A stretch of DNA of 64,000 bases from Bacteriovorax sp. MedPE-SWde. Lineage in GTDB: Bacteria > Bdellovibrionota > Bacteriovoracia > Bacteriovoracales > Bacteriovoracaceae. This document shows positions 49,629-58,603 of the stretch, piece by piece (the first letter of the stretch is position 1; each line of letters opens with the position of its first letter). Location of the stretch: positions 62,001 through 126,000 of the forward strand of contig MPCU01000003.1 of the NCBI GenBank assembly GCA_001874305.1, written 5' to 3'. The position numbers and the translations under genes were made by a program. The notes beneath the pieces are model-generated. The model was not told where the DNA came from. It ran no database searches and saw only the letters and a program-made list of their open reading frames with translations.

Positions 49629-51662
49629 ATGAGTAATCCATTTTTAACTGAATTTACTACAGCATTCGGTGCTGTACCATTTGATAAAATTTCAAATGAA
49701 CATTATCTTCCGGCACTTGAAGTGGCGATGAAGCAACACAAAGAAGAAATTGAAGCGATAAAAAATAATCAAGAGAAAGAAACATTTAGCAACGTAATTG
49801 AAGCGTATGAGAAATCAGGATCTTTACTTGGTGTTGTTGCAGGTGTCTTTTTTAACTTACACTCAGCTAATACTGATGACGAAATGACTGAAATTGCAAA
49901 GGAGTTCTCTCCAAAGCTAACAGCACATTCAAACTCAATTACATTAGATGAAGGTCTATTTAATAAAGTTAAAGCAATCTATGATATGAGAGAGACTCTA
50001 GATCTTTCTGTTGAGCAGACAACACTCTTAGATAAATTCTACAAAGACTTTACAAGAAATGGTGCTCTATTAAATGAAGAACAAAAAACTAAACTTAAAG
50101 GTATTGATGAAGAAATGTCTAAGCTTGGTCTTCAATTCTCTGACCATGTTTTAAAAGAAACAAATGCTTTTGAAATGGTTATTGAAAATGAATCAGACCT
50201 TGAAGGATTACCTGAAGGTGTAAAAGAAGCTGCAGCAATGACAGCAAAAGAAAAAGAGAAAGAAGGTAAGTGGATTTTTACTCTTGATTATCCAAGCTAC
50301 ATTCCATTCGTAACATATTCTTCAAATAGAGCTCTAAGAGAAAAGTTAACTAAGGCAATGAGCTCACGTGCTTCAAAAGGTAATGAAAGAGATAATAAAG
50401 AAATCGTTAAGAGAATTGCTAATCTAAGATTTGAAAGAGCAAATATTCTAGGATACGAAACACATGCTGATTTTACTCTTGAGCAGAGAATGGCACTAAA
50501 AGCAGACAATGTTTTTAACCTTCTTGATGACTTAAAGAGCAAGGCGTTCCCTGCTGCTAAAGAACATATTGCTGAAGTTAAAGAATTTGCAAAAAAACTT
50601 GATGGTATTGAAGAACTACAGTCATGGGATTATGCATTCTACTTTGAAAAACTAAAGAAAGAAAAATATAGCATTGATGATGAAATGCTAAAGCCATATT
50701 TCAAACTAGAGAATGTTCTAGATGGTGTTTTTAAAGTGGCTAATAAATTATTTGGTTTAACATTTGAAGAAAGAAAAGATATTCCAAAATACCATGAAGA
50801 TGTAATTACATACGAAGTAAAAGATGCAGATGGAAATCATGTGTCAGTATTCTATGGAGATTACTTTCCAAGAGCTGCTAAAAGAGGTGGTGCATGGATG
50901 ACTCTATTTAGAGAACAACATATGGACGGATCAACTGATGTTAGACCTCATGTTGCAAATGTTTGTAACTTCACTAAGCCAACTGATTCTAAGCCTTCTC
51001 TTTTAACTTTTAATGAAGTTACGACTTTATTCCATGAGTTTGGACATGGTTTACACGGAATGCTTTCAAAGTGTAATTATGAGACTCTAGCTGGAACAAA
51101 TGTTTACTGGGATTTCGTAGAGCTTCCTTCTCAGATTCTAGAAAATTGGGCATATGAAAAAGAATGTCTTGATCTTTTTGCTAAGCATTATGAAACAGGT
51201 GAGTTAATTCCATCTGATCTTGTTGAAAAGCTTAAAAGAAGTGCTAACTTTGGAGAGGGAAGAGCAACGCTTAGACAAATCTCTTTAGCGAAACTTGATA
51301 TGTCATGGCACTCAGCTGACCCAAGTGATATTTCTGATGTTGAAAAACATGAAGAGCTAGCTACTGAAGAAGTTCGTTTATTACCTAAAATTGAAGGTGC
51401 ATGTACATCGACTTCATTTGGGCATATTTTTGCTGGTGGATACTCTTCTGGTTATTATAGCTATAAGTGGGCCGAAGTTCTTGATGCTGATGCATTTGAG
51501 GCCTTTAAAGAAAATGGAATCTTTGATAAATCAACAGCTGATAAGTTTAGAGAAAATATTTTAGAAAAAGGTGGCTCTGAGCACCCAATGGAACTTTATA
51601 AGAAGTTTAGAGGTCATGAACCAACTGCAGATGCTCTTTTAAGAAGAGGCGGATTAATTTAA
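49629..51662 (+). CDS. prlC: M3-family metallopeptidase (oligopeptidase A-like)
   Basis: A 677-residue zinc oligopeptidase of the thimet family that cleaves peptides of about 5-20 residues in the cytoplasm. The zinc site is HEFGH (His469, Glu470, His473) within TLFHEFGHGLHG. The third ligand Glu lies in FVELPSQILENW. The downstream TSFGHIFAGGYSSGYYSYKWAEVLDADAF segment is typical of PrlC/Dcp. Length and order fit OpdA rather than Dcp. GGAGA precedes ATG 49629. It would finish degradation of imported or internally produced peptides. Confidence 0.93.
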   Translation: MSNPFLTEFTTAFGAVPFDKISNEHYLPALEVAMKQHKEEIEAIKNNQEKETFSNVIEAYEKSGSLLGVVAGVFFNLHSANTDDEMTEIAKEFSPKLTAHSNSITLDEGLFNKVKAIYDMRETLDLSVEQTTLLDKFYKDFTRNGALLNEEQKTKLKGIDEEMSKLGLQFSDHVLKETNAFEMVIENESDLEGLPEGVKEAAAMTAKEKEKEGKWIFTLDYPSYIPFVTYSSNRALREKLTKAMSSRASKGNERDNKEIVKRIANLRFERANILGYETHADFTLEQRMALKADNVFNLLDDLKSKAFPAAKEHIAEVKEFAKKLDGIEELQSWDYAFYFEKLKKEKYSIDDEMLKPYFKLENVLDGVFKVANKLFGLTFEERKDIPKYHEDVITYEVKDADGNHVSVFYGDYFPRAAKRGGAWMTLFREQHMDGSTDVRPHVANVCNFTKPTDSKPSLLTFNEVTTLFHEFGHGLHGMLSKCNYETLAGTNVYWDFVELPSQILENWAYEKECLDLFAKHYETGELIPSDLVEKLKRSANFGEGRATLRQISLAKLDMSWHSADPSDISDVEKHEELATEEVRLLPKIEGACTSTSFGHIFAGGYSSGYYSYKWAEVLDADAFEAFKENGIFDKSTADKFRENILEKGGSEHPMELYKKFRGHEPTADALLRRGGLI

Positions 51663-51694
51663 TTTTTATTGAAGTTAAATATGTTTTAAAATAG

Positions 51695-51720
51695 GGGTCA
51701 CTAATGTGACCCTTTTTTTT
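51695..51720 (+). terminator. Rho-independent terminator after the oligopeptidase gene
   Basis: GGGTCAC (51695-51701), loop TAAT, GTGACCC (51706-51712), then eight T residues. The right arm and T tract lie inside the last codons of the convergent saccharopine dehydrogenase gene, so they serve both roles. Confidence 0.9.
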
Positions 51721-52774
51721 GCTCAAAAATGCTGTTTGCATTTCTCCATGTATAGTCCTCTTCTCCTTTGAGACCTAAGTTAATTAGGTGAGAGATAAGT
51801 TGCTCCGAGAAGTCCTCTGAGCTCTCTCGTGGAAGAGCTGAAGGCAAGTTATCAATTGCAATTACAGAGAGATTACTCTTTGATTGTTTACATCTGTATA
51901 GAGGATTGTCCCACGTTGTATGGTCATCATAAACAGGAATTGGATTTAGATCACTATTGGGATCACAACTAACATCTCCGATTATTCTAAGAGTGTCATT
52001 AGACTTTAAAAGTTCATTGTTTATAAATGGCTCAATTTTTTTACTCATGAGTACTGTATTAATGAAAATGTCATGTTCTATGATTTCTTGAAAAGGACCA
52101 CCTTTCTTTGTTTCTTCATAGTCCCAAGGAGTACATTCAAGTCCTACATCTGTGAGAAGTGATTTTGCTCCTGTTCCACATCTTCCAAGTGCTCCAATGA
52201 TAATAGTATTTGGTATTTTGCAGTCTAGTAACTTATTTTTAATTACTTTAACCCAGTCGTTCTTACTTTCAAAAAACCTAAGAGGGCATGGACCGAGTCC
52301 TTTTTCTTCATGAATATAAGACTCAACAGCAAGAGCAGTACCTATATATCCGGCCCAAAAACCAAAGGCCGCAACTCTTCTTCCTGTCTCATTTTGTAGA
52401 AACTCTAGATCGTAAAGTTTACCTCGACCTTCTTTATATCGTTTAAACACATCTTCGGCACCTTCTTGACCTTTAAAAATATGTGCAAAATAGATATGCT
52501 GATGTTTAATTGGAAATGTCTCAGTGTCATCTAACTCTTTTAGTCCAAGTATATATACGTCGGAAGAAACTGGAGCATCAGTTACCCAAGAGTTGCTGTC
52601 TCTCATTTCACAACCAATTTTTTCATACTCAGAATCATCAAAAATTCGTATTGGGGATCTTTCTACAATAACCCTAATATCTTTAGCTAAAAGCTTTGAT
52701 GCATCCTCTGGAGTAAGTGGAGTACGCTTTTCATTTTTCTTGGTCTCATGGCGAAGCCAAATAGTCGCTGACAT
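51701..52774 (-). CDS. Saccharopine dehydrogenase (NAD+, L-lysine-forming; LYS1-like)
   Basis: A 357-residue oxidoreductase of the fungal LYS1/alanine-dehydrogenase fold. The signature KELDDTETFPIKHQHIYFAHIFKGQ parallels KELP..TFPL.HTHIYFAHCYK of LYS1, with catalytic Lys near 78 and His near 96-97. The NAD domain has IIIGALGRCGTGA, and DPNSDLNPIPVYDDHTTW and AIDNLPSALPRESSEDFS follow, both LYS1-specific. In yeast it makes lysine from saccharopine. Here it might make or degrade lysine; no other alpha-aminoadipate gene is visible. It lies three bases from the MFS exporter gene on the same strand. Confidence 0.82.
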   Translation of the reverse strand: MSATIWLRHETKKNEKRTPLTPEDASKLLAKDIRVIVERSPIRIFDDSEYEKIGCEMRDSNSWVTDAPVSSDVYILGLKELDDTETFPIKHQHIYFAHIFKGQEGAEDVFKRYKEGRGKLYDLEFLQNETGRRVAAFGFWAGYIGTALAVESYIHEEKGLGPCPLRFFESKNDWVKVIKNKLLDCKIPNTIIIGALGRCGTGAKSLLTDVGLECTPWDYEETKKGGPFQEIIEHDIFINTVLMSKKIEPFINNELLKSNDTLRIIGDVSCDPNSDLNPIPVYDDHTTWDNPLYRCKQSKSNLSVIAIDNLPSALPRESSEDFSEQLISHLINLGLKGEEDYTWRNANSIFEQKKGSH

Positions 52775-52777
52775 GAT

Positions 52778-54034
52778 TTATCCTTTTCCTAGTTGATCTT
52801 GAACAGAAGTATCTCTTGTGACCTTCTCATCGTTAGAATTATACAACAATTGCATATTTTTAAAAAAGAGTCGGGGAAATATTCCTAAGATAAATAATAT
52901 TGATACTGTAAATAATATGTCACGAGTTGAGATTGCCTCTCCAATAATAGAGACGATAATACCACTCGCAATATTTGGAATGACGAAGGCAAGATCTATT
53001 AGTGAATAGACTCTTGTGAGATACTTGGTTTCTACTTTATGTGAAATGAAATTAAGTTGTGTTGTCATTCTGATGACAACAACAGCACCCCAAATAAGAA
53101 ATATTGCTATTGTATTGTAATACCCTGGTATCGCAATCCAAAGAAGCATGAGTATCGGCTCCATACAAAGAGTCCAGATATTTACTTTACCTGCAGGCCA
53201 TCTCTTAGATATTTTCTCACTAAAAAAACCTCCTAGAATTCCTCCGAGACCAAAGAAAGAGAATGCAATTCCATAGGCCCTTTCATCAAGATGGAGAACT
53301 TCTATAAAGAAGGGAAGGAGTAGAGGGATTAGAAATCCAATACATAGGCCAGCTACGGCGGTATTAGTGATAAGAGCAAAGAGTTCTTTCTTTTTAAGTA
53401 CGTATTTCATACCGTCTACTAGCTCACTTCTAATAGACGACTTCTTAACTGTTTCTTTTTTTGGAGCTTTATAACTAATTGTACCAATTAAGTAGATACC
53501 GATAAAGTATGTGAGTAGGTCAAAAGAAAGAACCTCATTTATCCCATTAAAATGAGAGTAGAGAAAAGCTCCTAAGAATGGACCCAGCATATGAAGAATG
53601 GCAAAGGTTGAACCAAATAAGGCATTTGCCTTTGGAATATCTTCCTGAGGAACAATGTCGTTAACTGTTGCCTGGCGAGTAGGATTATAGATTCCGGTGA
53701 AAAGAGCAATTAGTCCATCAGCAATGATGACCCAGTAAACCTCTTGAAAGATAAATAGAGATATAACTAAGGGAATACGAGCATAGTTTGTAAAATTGAG
53801 AACATCTTTTCTGTTAAACTTTTCACCAAGTACACCTCCAAAGAGATTTCCAATTGTAAGAAAGATGAGAAAGACAGCTCTGGCAAGGCCAAGATAGGCC
53901 TTGTTCTTATTACTTAACTCAAAAACGGTAAGCATAAGTGCGGTTTCTGTAATAAAAGAGCCTAACTCGGAAGTTAGGCCTGCATAATATAATCGTTTAA
54001 AATTAGGATAGCTTAATACTTTTGGTGTGCGCAT
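52778..54034 (-). CDS. MFS transporter (MFS_3 / EntS-like exporter)
   Basis: A 418-residue protein with twelve predicted helices. It has the MFS_3 signatures TPKVLSYPNFKRLYYAGLTSELGSFI at the start, GGVLGEKFNRKDVLNFT (motif A), and GIYNPTRQATVNDIVPQEDIPKANAL, all typical of enterobactin-exporter-like and macrolide-efflux-like carriers. The substrate is unknown. The start lies between the NMO gene (three bases away) and the saccharopine dehydrogenase gene (three bases away), so the three form an operon. Confidence 0.9.
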   Translation of the reverse strand: MRTPKVLSYPNFKRLYYAGLTSELGSFITETALMLTVFELSNKNKAYLGLARAVFLIFLTIGNLFGGVLGEKFNRKDVLNFTNYARIPLVISLFIFQEVYWVIIADGLIALFTGIYNPTRQATVNDIVPQEDIPKANALFGSTFAILHMLGPFLGAFLYSHFNGINEVLSFDLLTYFIGIYLIGTISYKAPKKETVKKSSIRSELVDGMKYVLKKKELFALITNTAVAGLCIGFLIPLLLPFFIEVLHLDERAYGIAFSFFGLGGILGGFFSEKISKRWPAGKVNIWTLCMEPILMLLWIAIPGYYNTIAIFLIWGAVVVIRMTTQLNFISHKVETKYLTRVYSLIDLAFVIPNIASGIIVSIIGEAISTRDILFTVSILFILGIFPRLFFKNMQLLYNSNDEKVTRDTSVQDQLGKG

Positions 54035-54036
54035 TC

Positions 54037-55023
54037 TTAACCCTGCTTAGATAGAAACTCCTTTAAAGCTTCATCGTATTCAGATACAAGTCTCTCGACA
54101 ATTTCTTTAACAGGTTCAATTTTATTAATAAATTCTATCGATGGACCTGCACACCATACTGTTTTATAAGTAGCTGCAAATGCCGCATTTTCAACAAGCT
54201 TCATTCCCTTATAGTAAGTCAGCATCTTTACATACTTTTTTACACTTTTATTCTTCGCAAGAAGAGACTCAACTAGGTTTTGATCTGTACCAATCTTTTG
54301 AACATAAGGAGTGTTGATTACAGTACATGGAGTACCAGAAACTTTTGTTGATAGAACGATGTCTTTAGCTCCATATTTAACAACTGCCTCTTTGTACTCA
54401 TTGCTAACAGGGCTTTCTTCTGTTGCAATAAATGGACTCCCTATTGAAACCCCTTCGGCTCCAAGAGAAAGGACACTAAGTAGACCTGCTCCTGTTCCAA
54501 TCCCACCTGCTGAAATGACAGGAAGGTTGCAGTTCATTTTAAGCATCGGTACTAATAATGAAGCCGGTGTTGGACCAGCGTGTCCACCAGCTCCAGAGTT
54601 AACAGCAATTACTGCATCAGCTCCGAGAGATTCAACTTTTTGAGCATATTTGATATCTACAACATCACAAATTACTTTCGTACCATTTGGCTGACATTTT
54701 TTTATGACTTCTTCAGGGCTTCCAAGAGAAGTAATGATAAAATCTGGTGCATACTTAGCACAGATTTCAATTTGTTTTGGTAGGTGAATATTTGACTTAT
54801 TAACTATGAGATTAATTCCGAAAGGACCTTTACACTTTTCCTTAAGTTCCTTCATTGCCTCTTCGAATTCTTCTGGTGATCGCCAGTTTAATGCTGGAAC
54901 ACAACCCATGATACCGGACTCCGCGGCCTTAATAAGCATCTCGTTATTAGATACGAGGAACATAGGTGCCATGATAATAGGATACTTAATATTAAATGTT
55001 TCTGTTAGCCAACTTTTGATCAC
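54037..55023 (-). CDS. Nitronate monooxygenase-family FMN enzyme
   Basis: A 328-residue TIM-barrel FMN enzyme of the NMO/2-nitropropane dioxygenase/FabK group. Motifs: KYPIIMAPMF at the N-terminus, NSGAGGHAGP with the active-site His, PVISAGGIGTGAGLLSVLSLGAEGVSIGSPFIAT for FMN-phosphate binding, and a C-terminal NMO helix. It probably detoxifies nitronates, or acts as an enoyl-ACP reductase of FabK type; sequence does not settle it. AAGGAG precedes ATG 55023. It is the first gene of the three-gene leftward operon. Confidence 0.88.
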   Translation of the reverse strand: MIKSWLTETFNIKYPIIMAPMFLVSNNEMLIKAAESGIMGCVPALNWRSPEEFEEAMKELKEKCKGPFGINLIVNKSNIHLPKQIEICAKYAPDFIITSLGSPEEVIKKCQPNGTKVICDVVDIKYAQKVESLGADAVIAVNSGAGGHAGPTPASLLVPMLKMNCNLPVISAGGIGTGAGLLSVLSLGAEGVSIGSPFIATEESPVSNEYKEAVVKYGAKDIVLSTKVSGTPCTVINTPYVQKIGTDQNLVESLLAKNKSVKKYVKMLTYYKGMKLVENAAFAATYKTVWCAGPSIEFINKIEPVKEIVERLVSEYDEALKEFLSKQG

Positions 55024-55145
55024 AAATATCTCCTTATAGATAAGTGCTATTATACGCTGAATAACTAAAATCTGCTAGCGAGTAAAGGTACTTTAATGGC
55101 CTATTGTACCTTGCGTAAATCTCATACTTAACGTACCTTAAAACC

Positions 55146-57779
55146 ATGGCAAAAGAACTATCGGCATTACCTGATTTCGAAGAAATTAAGGGCCAAATCG
55201 AAACAGAAAGAAAATCAATTATCAAAGTTAATAACTTCTCTGAAGAGGAAGGTTATGTAAGATCCTCAGAGGATGCATTACTAATCTTAGACTTTCTACA
55301 AGAAACATTAACACCTCTTTGGACAGTATTTGAAGAACACCCATCTTTGATGAAGTTCTTCTCTGAAGAGTACACAGCGTTTAATGCTCTACTCGCAAGA
55401 GAGACTGTCCTTGAAATTCTCTTTTTAGATGATTGTTTAATTCCTGAAAAGGAAATGTTCTTCTTTGGCCAAGACGGTGGGATTAGCACAAAGATTTTAG
55501 ATATTCATAAAAGTGGTTTAATAAGATGGGTTAACCAAAAAAAGGATAACCATGAATTGACTCAGACTTTTATCAAAGATGGAGATATCTTTGACTCTAA
55601 GATTGCGGAGTTAAAGTGTCAGTGTGTGAAATGTACTGCTGATTATAGAGCAAAACTTAGAGATGCTGTATTTGATATGAGTATTGCCATCATTGATGGT
55701 GCAGAAGATAAAATTATTGAAAACCTCACTGCTGGTGTTGAAGTTGTATCTGACATTTTTCATAAGATGCAAAAAGAGCTTGATAAGAACTTCTATCGAG
55801 TGAGATACCGCTTAAAGAGATCATCTCTAAATAGATTAGAGAATCAAATAAAAGGAATCTTAAAAGAAAGGTTCTGTTATCCAGGTAAGTTGGCAATGGA
55901 GTATCGTCCACAACTTCAAATGGTATTTGATCAGTTTCTAAGTGATAATGAATACAATACTGATCTTATAAATGATCAAGAGTATGACAAATTCTTATCG
56001 ACACTTTCGACTAATATTTGGAAGCATAATAGGTTTCTTGAGCGTGAGTTTAAGAAATTTGTAAAATCTATAGTAATTCTTAAAAAGAAAGATGTTTCTT
56101 CAAAAATTCTTCAAGAGTACCTTGGAGAGTTCTGGGTTCATTCAACTGCTAGAGATATAAAGAGAAAGATCATATATCACATGGGTCCTACCAACTCGGG
56201 AAAGACCTATCATGCAATCGAAGGATTATCTAAGGCAAAGAATGGGTGTTACTTAGCGCCTCTTAGGCTACTTGCTGCTGAGCTTTACGATACTCTAAAT
56301 TCAAAAGGTTGTGTAACTACACTTCTTACAGGTGAAGAAGTTATTGAGAAGGAAGGATCAACTCACTACTCATCTACAATTGAAATGGCTCGATTTGGTG
56401 AGTTCTTTGACTGTTGTGTAATTGATGAGATTCAAATGATTACTGATAAGCAAAGAGGTTGGGCCTGGACAAGGGCCCTAGTAAATATATTTGCTGATGA
56501 GATACATCTTTGTGGAGATGCATCGGCACTTGATCTAGTAAAAGTTATTGTCGATTTATGTGGCGATGAACTTGAGATAAAAGAATATACTCGAATGACA
56601 GAATTAACTGTTCTGCCAAAGAAAATTGTTCTAGCTGATTTAAACAAAAATGATGCTCTTATCGTTTTCTCTCGAAGAAATGCTCTAAGATATAAGAGAG
56701 ACCTTGAGAGAATTGGATACTCTGTTTCAATTGTCTATGGGAGATTGTCTCCTGAAGTTAGAAGAGAACAGGCCCGTAAATTTGATCAAGGGGAAACAGA
56801 TATAATCGTTTCTACTGATGCAATTGCTATGGGAATGAATCTTCCTATTAAAAGAATTGTTTTTTCAACACTTTCAAAGTTCTACAATAATCAAGAACAT
56901 GAAATTACAATGAGTGAGATCAAGCAAATTGCTGGTCGAGCTGGTCGCTATCAAAGGTTTCCGGAAGGAACTGTAACTTGTCTTCAAAAAGTTGATGATG
57001 GGATTGAAAGAGTCCGTGATAATTTATATGGGACGCTTGATCAAAGTACACAGTGTATGGTTGGTCCAGATTTAGACATTTTTAACCAAGTTAATAATGC
57101 TCTGGTTTCTAATAATCTACCAAAGCTAAAGTTATCTGAGTTCCTTAGGTTATTTAACACTATGATCTTTAAGAAACCTTTCTATTGTGTAGATATGAAG
57201 GAAATGATCGAGTTAGCAGAAATAGTTGAAGACGCTGATCCAAAAGGTGAGCTGTCCGATGCTGAAATATTTGGTTATGCCTGTGCTCCTGTTAATTTAG
57301 GTCTATTAGAGCATGTACAGTATTACATGTGGATACTTAATAAGTATGTAAGTGGCGAAGGTATTGCCAATGAGCCAATTGACTATGATTCAAATGATAT
57401 AGACTATCTTGAAACATCAATTAAGTGTGTCGAATTATATCAGTGGCTTTCAAGACACTTTAATAATAAGAATTTTCACTTTGATGACTATACTCTTCAT
57501 AACAATAAACAGCTTGCCATTGATAAACTGAATACGCTCTTGTCAGATAAAATTGTTCCGACTTGTAGTAGCTGTGGCTGTAAGCTTCCTGAAACATCGA
57601 GGTTTCCTATCTGTGAAGAGTGTTTTGAGAAAAGAAAAACACAAAGACGTCGTCCGCGTTATGATAAAAAGAAAGGTGACGGTAAAGGCAGTCGATCTGG
57701 TAAAGATGGTGGTAATCGCCGATTTGCAGGAAAGAAGAAAGTATCTAGAAAAAGAAAATCTAATACATCTAAAAAATAA
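55146..57779 (+). CDS. SUV3-like (SUPV3L1/Suv3) ATP-dependent RNA helicase with N- and C-terminal extensions
   Basis: An 877-residue SF2 helicase. The helicase core (about residues 335-690) carries the Suv3 signatures: motif I GPTNSGKTYHA, motif Ia LAPLRLLAAELYD, TGEE, II VIDEIQMI, III-type GDASALD, IV DALIVFSRR, V ATDAIAMGMNLPI-like STDAIAMGMNLPIKRI and VI QIAGRAGRY. In mitochondria Suv3 unwinds RNA for PNPase-driven decay; bacterial members are rare and little studied. The 340-residue N-terminus is unassigned, with a CQCVKC cluster near 157-162. Residues about 806-825 hold a zinc-ribbon-like cluster (CSSCGCK...ICEEC) and the last 50 residues are Lys/Arg/Gly-rich. No clear SD. The next gene starts in the stop codon (TAATG). 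Confidence 0.85.
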   Translation: MAKELSALPDFEEIKGQIETERKSIIKVNNFSEEEGYVRSSEDALLILDFLQETLTPLWTVFEEHPSLMKFFSEEYTAFNALLARETVLEILFLDDCLIPEKEMFFFGQDGGISTKILDIHKSGLIRWVNQKKDNHELTQTFIKDGDIFDSKIAELKCQCVKCTADYRAKLRDAVFDMSIAIIDGAEDKIIENLTAGVEVVSDIFHKMQKELDKNFYRVRYRLKRSSLNRLENQIKGILKERFCYPGKLAMEYRPQLQMVFDQFLSDNEYNTDLINDQEYDKFLSTLSTNIWKHNRFLEREFKKFVKSIVILKKKDVSSKILQEYLGEFWVHSTARDIKRKIIYHMGPTNSGKTYHAIEGLSKAKNGCYLAPLRLLAAELYDTLNSKGCVTTLLTGEEVIEKEGSTHYSSTIEMARFGEFFDCCVIDEIQMITDKQRGWAWTRALVNIFADEIHLCGDASALDLVKVIVDLCGDELEIKEYTRMTELTVLPKKIVLADLNKNDALIVFSRRNALRYKRDLERIGYSVSIVYGRLSPEVRREQARKFDQGETDIIVSTDAIAMGMNLPIKRIVFSTLSKFYNNQEHEITMSEIKQIAGRAGRYQRFPEGTVTCLQKVDDGIERVRDNLYGTLDQSTQCMVGPDLDIFNQVNNALVSNNLPKLKLSEFLRLFNTMIFKKPFYCVDMKEMIELAEIVEDADPKGELSDAEIFGYACAPVNLGLLEHVQYYMWILNKYVSGEGIANEPIDYDSNDIDYLETSIKCVELYQWLSRHFNNKNFHFDDYTLHNNKQLAIDKLNTLLSDKIVPTCSSCGCKLPETSRFPICEECFEKRKTQRRRPRYDKKKGDGKGSRSGKDGGNRRFAGKKKVSRKRKSNTSKK

Positions 57780-58600
57780 TGGATATTATTGAATATGCTA
57801 AAACACTATTACTGTCTGGTAAGTTAGAAGATAAACTTCTAGATCCAGCAGTAATAGAAAGTTATAGCGGATCTTGTATAGATAATGATCTGAAACATAT
57901 GAAGCCAAAAAGAGAAGATAAAATAATCTTCTCTGATCAACAATTAAAGTTCCCCAAAAAAAGTACCTTTCACCTTGACGAGAGAAAAGCTCTTGCTATG
58001 CATTTTTTTGCTAACCACGAACTCCTCGCTATAGAGATGATGGCGGCAGCTCTTTTATACATTCCTGTAGAGGATGAATATAGTAAAAGGGTTCGAACAG
58101 GGCTAGTTAAAACAATTCAAGATGAACAGAAACATTTTAAAATGTACGTTAATAGAATAAATGAGTTTGGAATTGAGTTTGGTGATTTTCCTGTAAATGA
58201 TTACTTTTGGCGACAAATGCAAAAAGTAAAAACTTATGATGAATACTTCAGTGTTATGGCCCTAACTTTTGAAGCCGCAAACTTAGACTTTGCTAAGTAC
58301 TATGGTGAAATATTTAAGAGTGTTGATGATGATAAGTCATCTAAAATAATGGACGTTGTCTATCAGGATGAGATTTCGCATGTTGCATTTGGAGTTTACT
58401 GGTTGAATCAGTGGCGAAATGAAAAGTCCCTCTGGAATTACTATAAAGAGAGCTTACCTGATCTCTTAACGCCTGCAAGGTCAAAAGGTATATCTTTTGA
58501 TAGTGAAGGGAGATTCAAATCAGGAATGGATCAGGATTTTGTAGATAAAGTTAAAGACTATAAAGATGAGTTCATCGTTACAAATCGAAAAGAGTGGTGA
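57779..58600 (+). CDS. DUF455 ferritin-like diiron protein
   Basis: A 273-residue helical protein of the DUF455/ferritin-like superfamily, distantly related to MiaE-type hydroxylases. A complete carboxylate diiron set is visible: Glu81 or Glu86 (HELLAIE), Glu116-x-x-His119 (DEQKH), Glu165 (TFEAANLD) and Glu198-x-x-His201 (DEISH). It therefore probably binds two irons and activates oxygen or peroxide. Its ATG overlaps the SUV3-like stop by one base, and the ATP-grasp-like gene starts three bases after its stop, so all three form one operon. The substrate is unknown; the neighbouring RNA helicase makes an RNA-linked role conceivable. Confidence 0.78.
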   Translation: MDIIEYAKTLLLSGKLEDKLLDPAVIESYSGSCIDNDLKHMKPKREDKIIFSDQQLKFPKKSTFHLDERKALAMHFFANHELLAIEMMAAALLYIPVEDEYSKRVRTGLVKTIQDEQKHFKMYVNRINEFGIEFGDFPVNDYFWRQMQKVKTYDEYFSVMALTFEAANLDFAKYYGEIFKSVDDDKSSKIMDVVYQDEISHVAFGVYWLNQWRNEKSLWNYYKESLPDLLTPARSKGISFDSEGRFKSGMDQDFVDKVKDYKDEFIVTNRKEW

Positions 58601-58603
58601 TTA

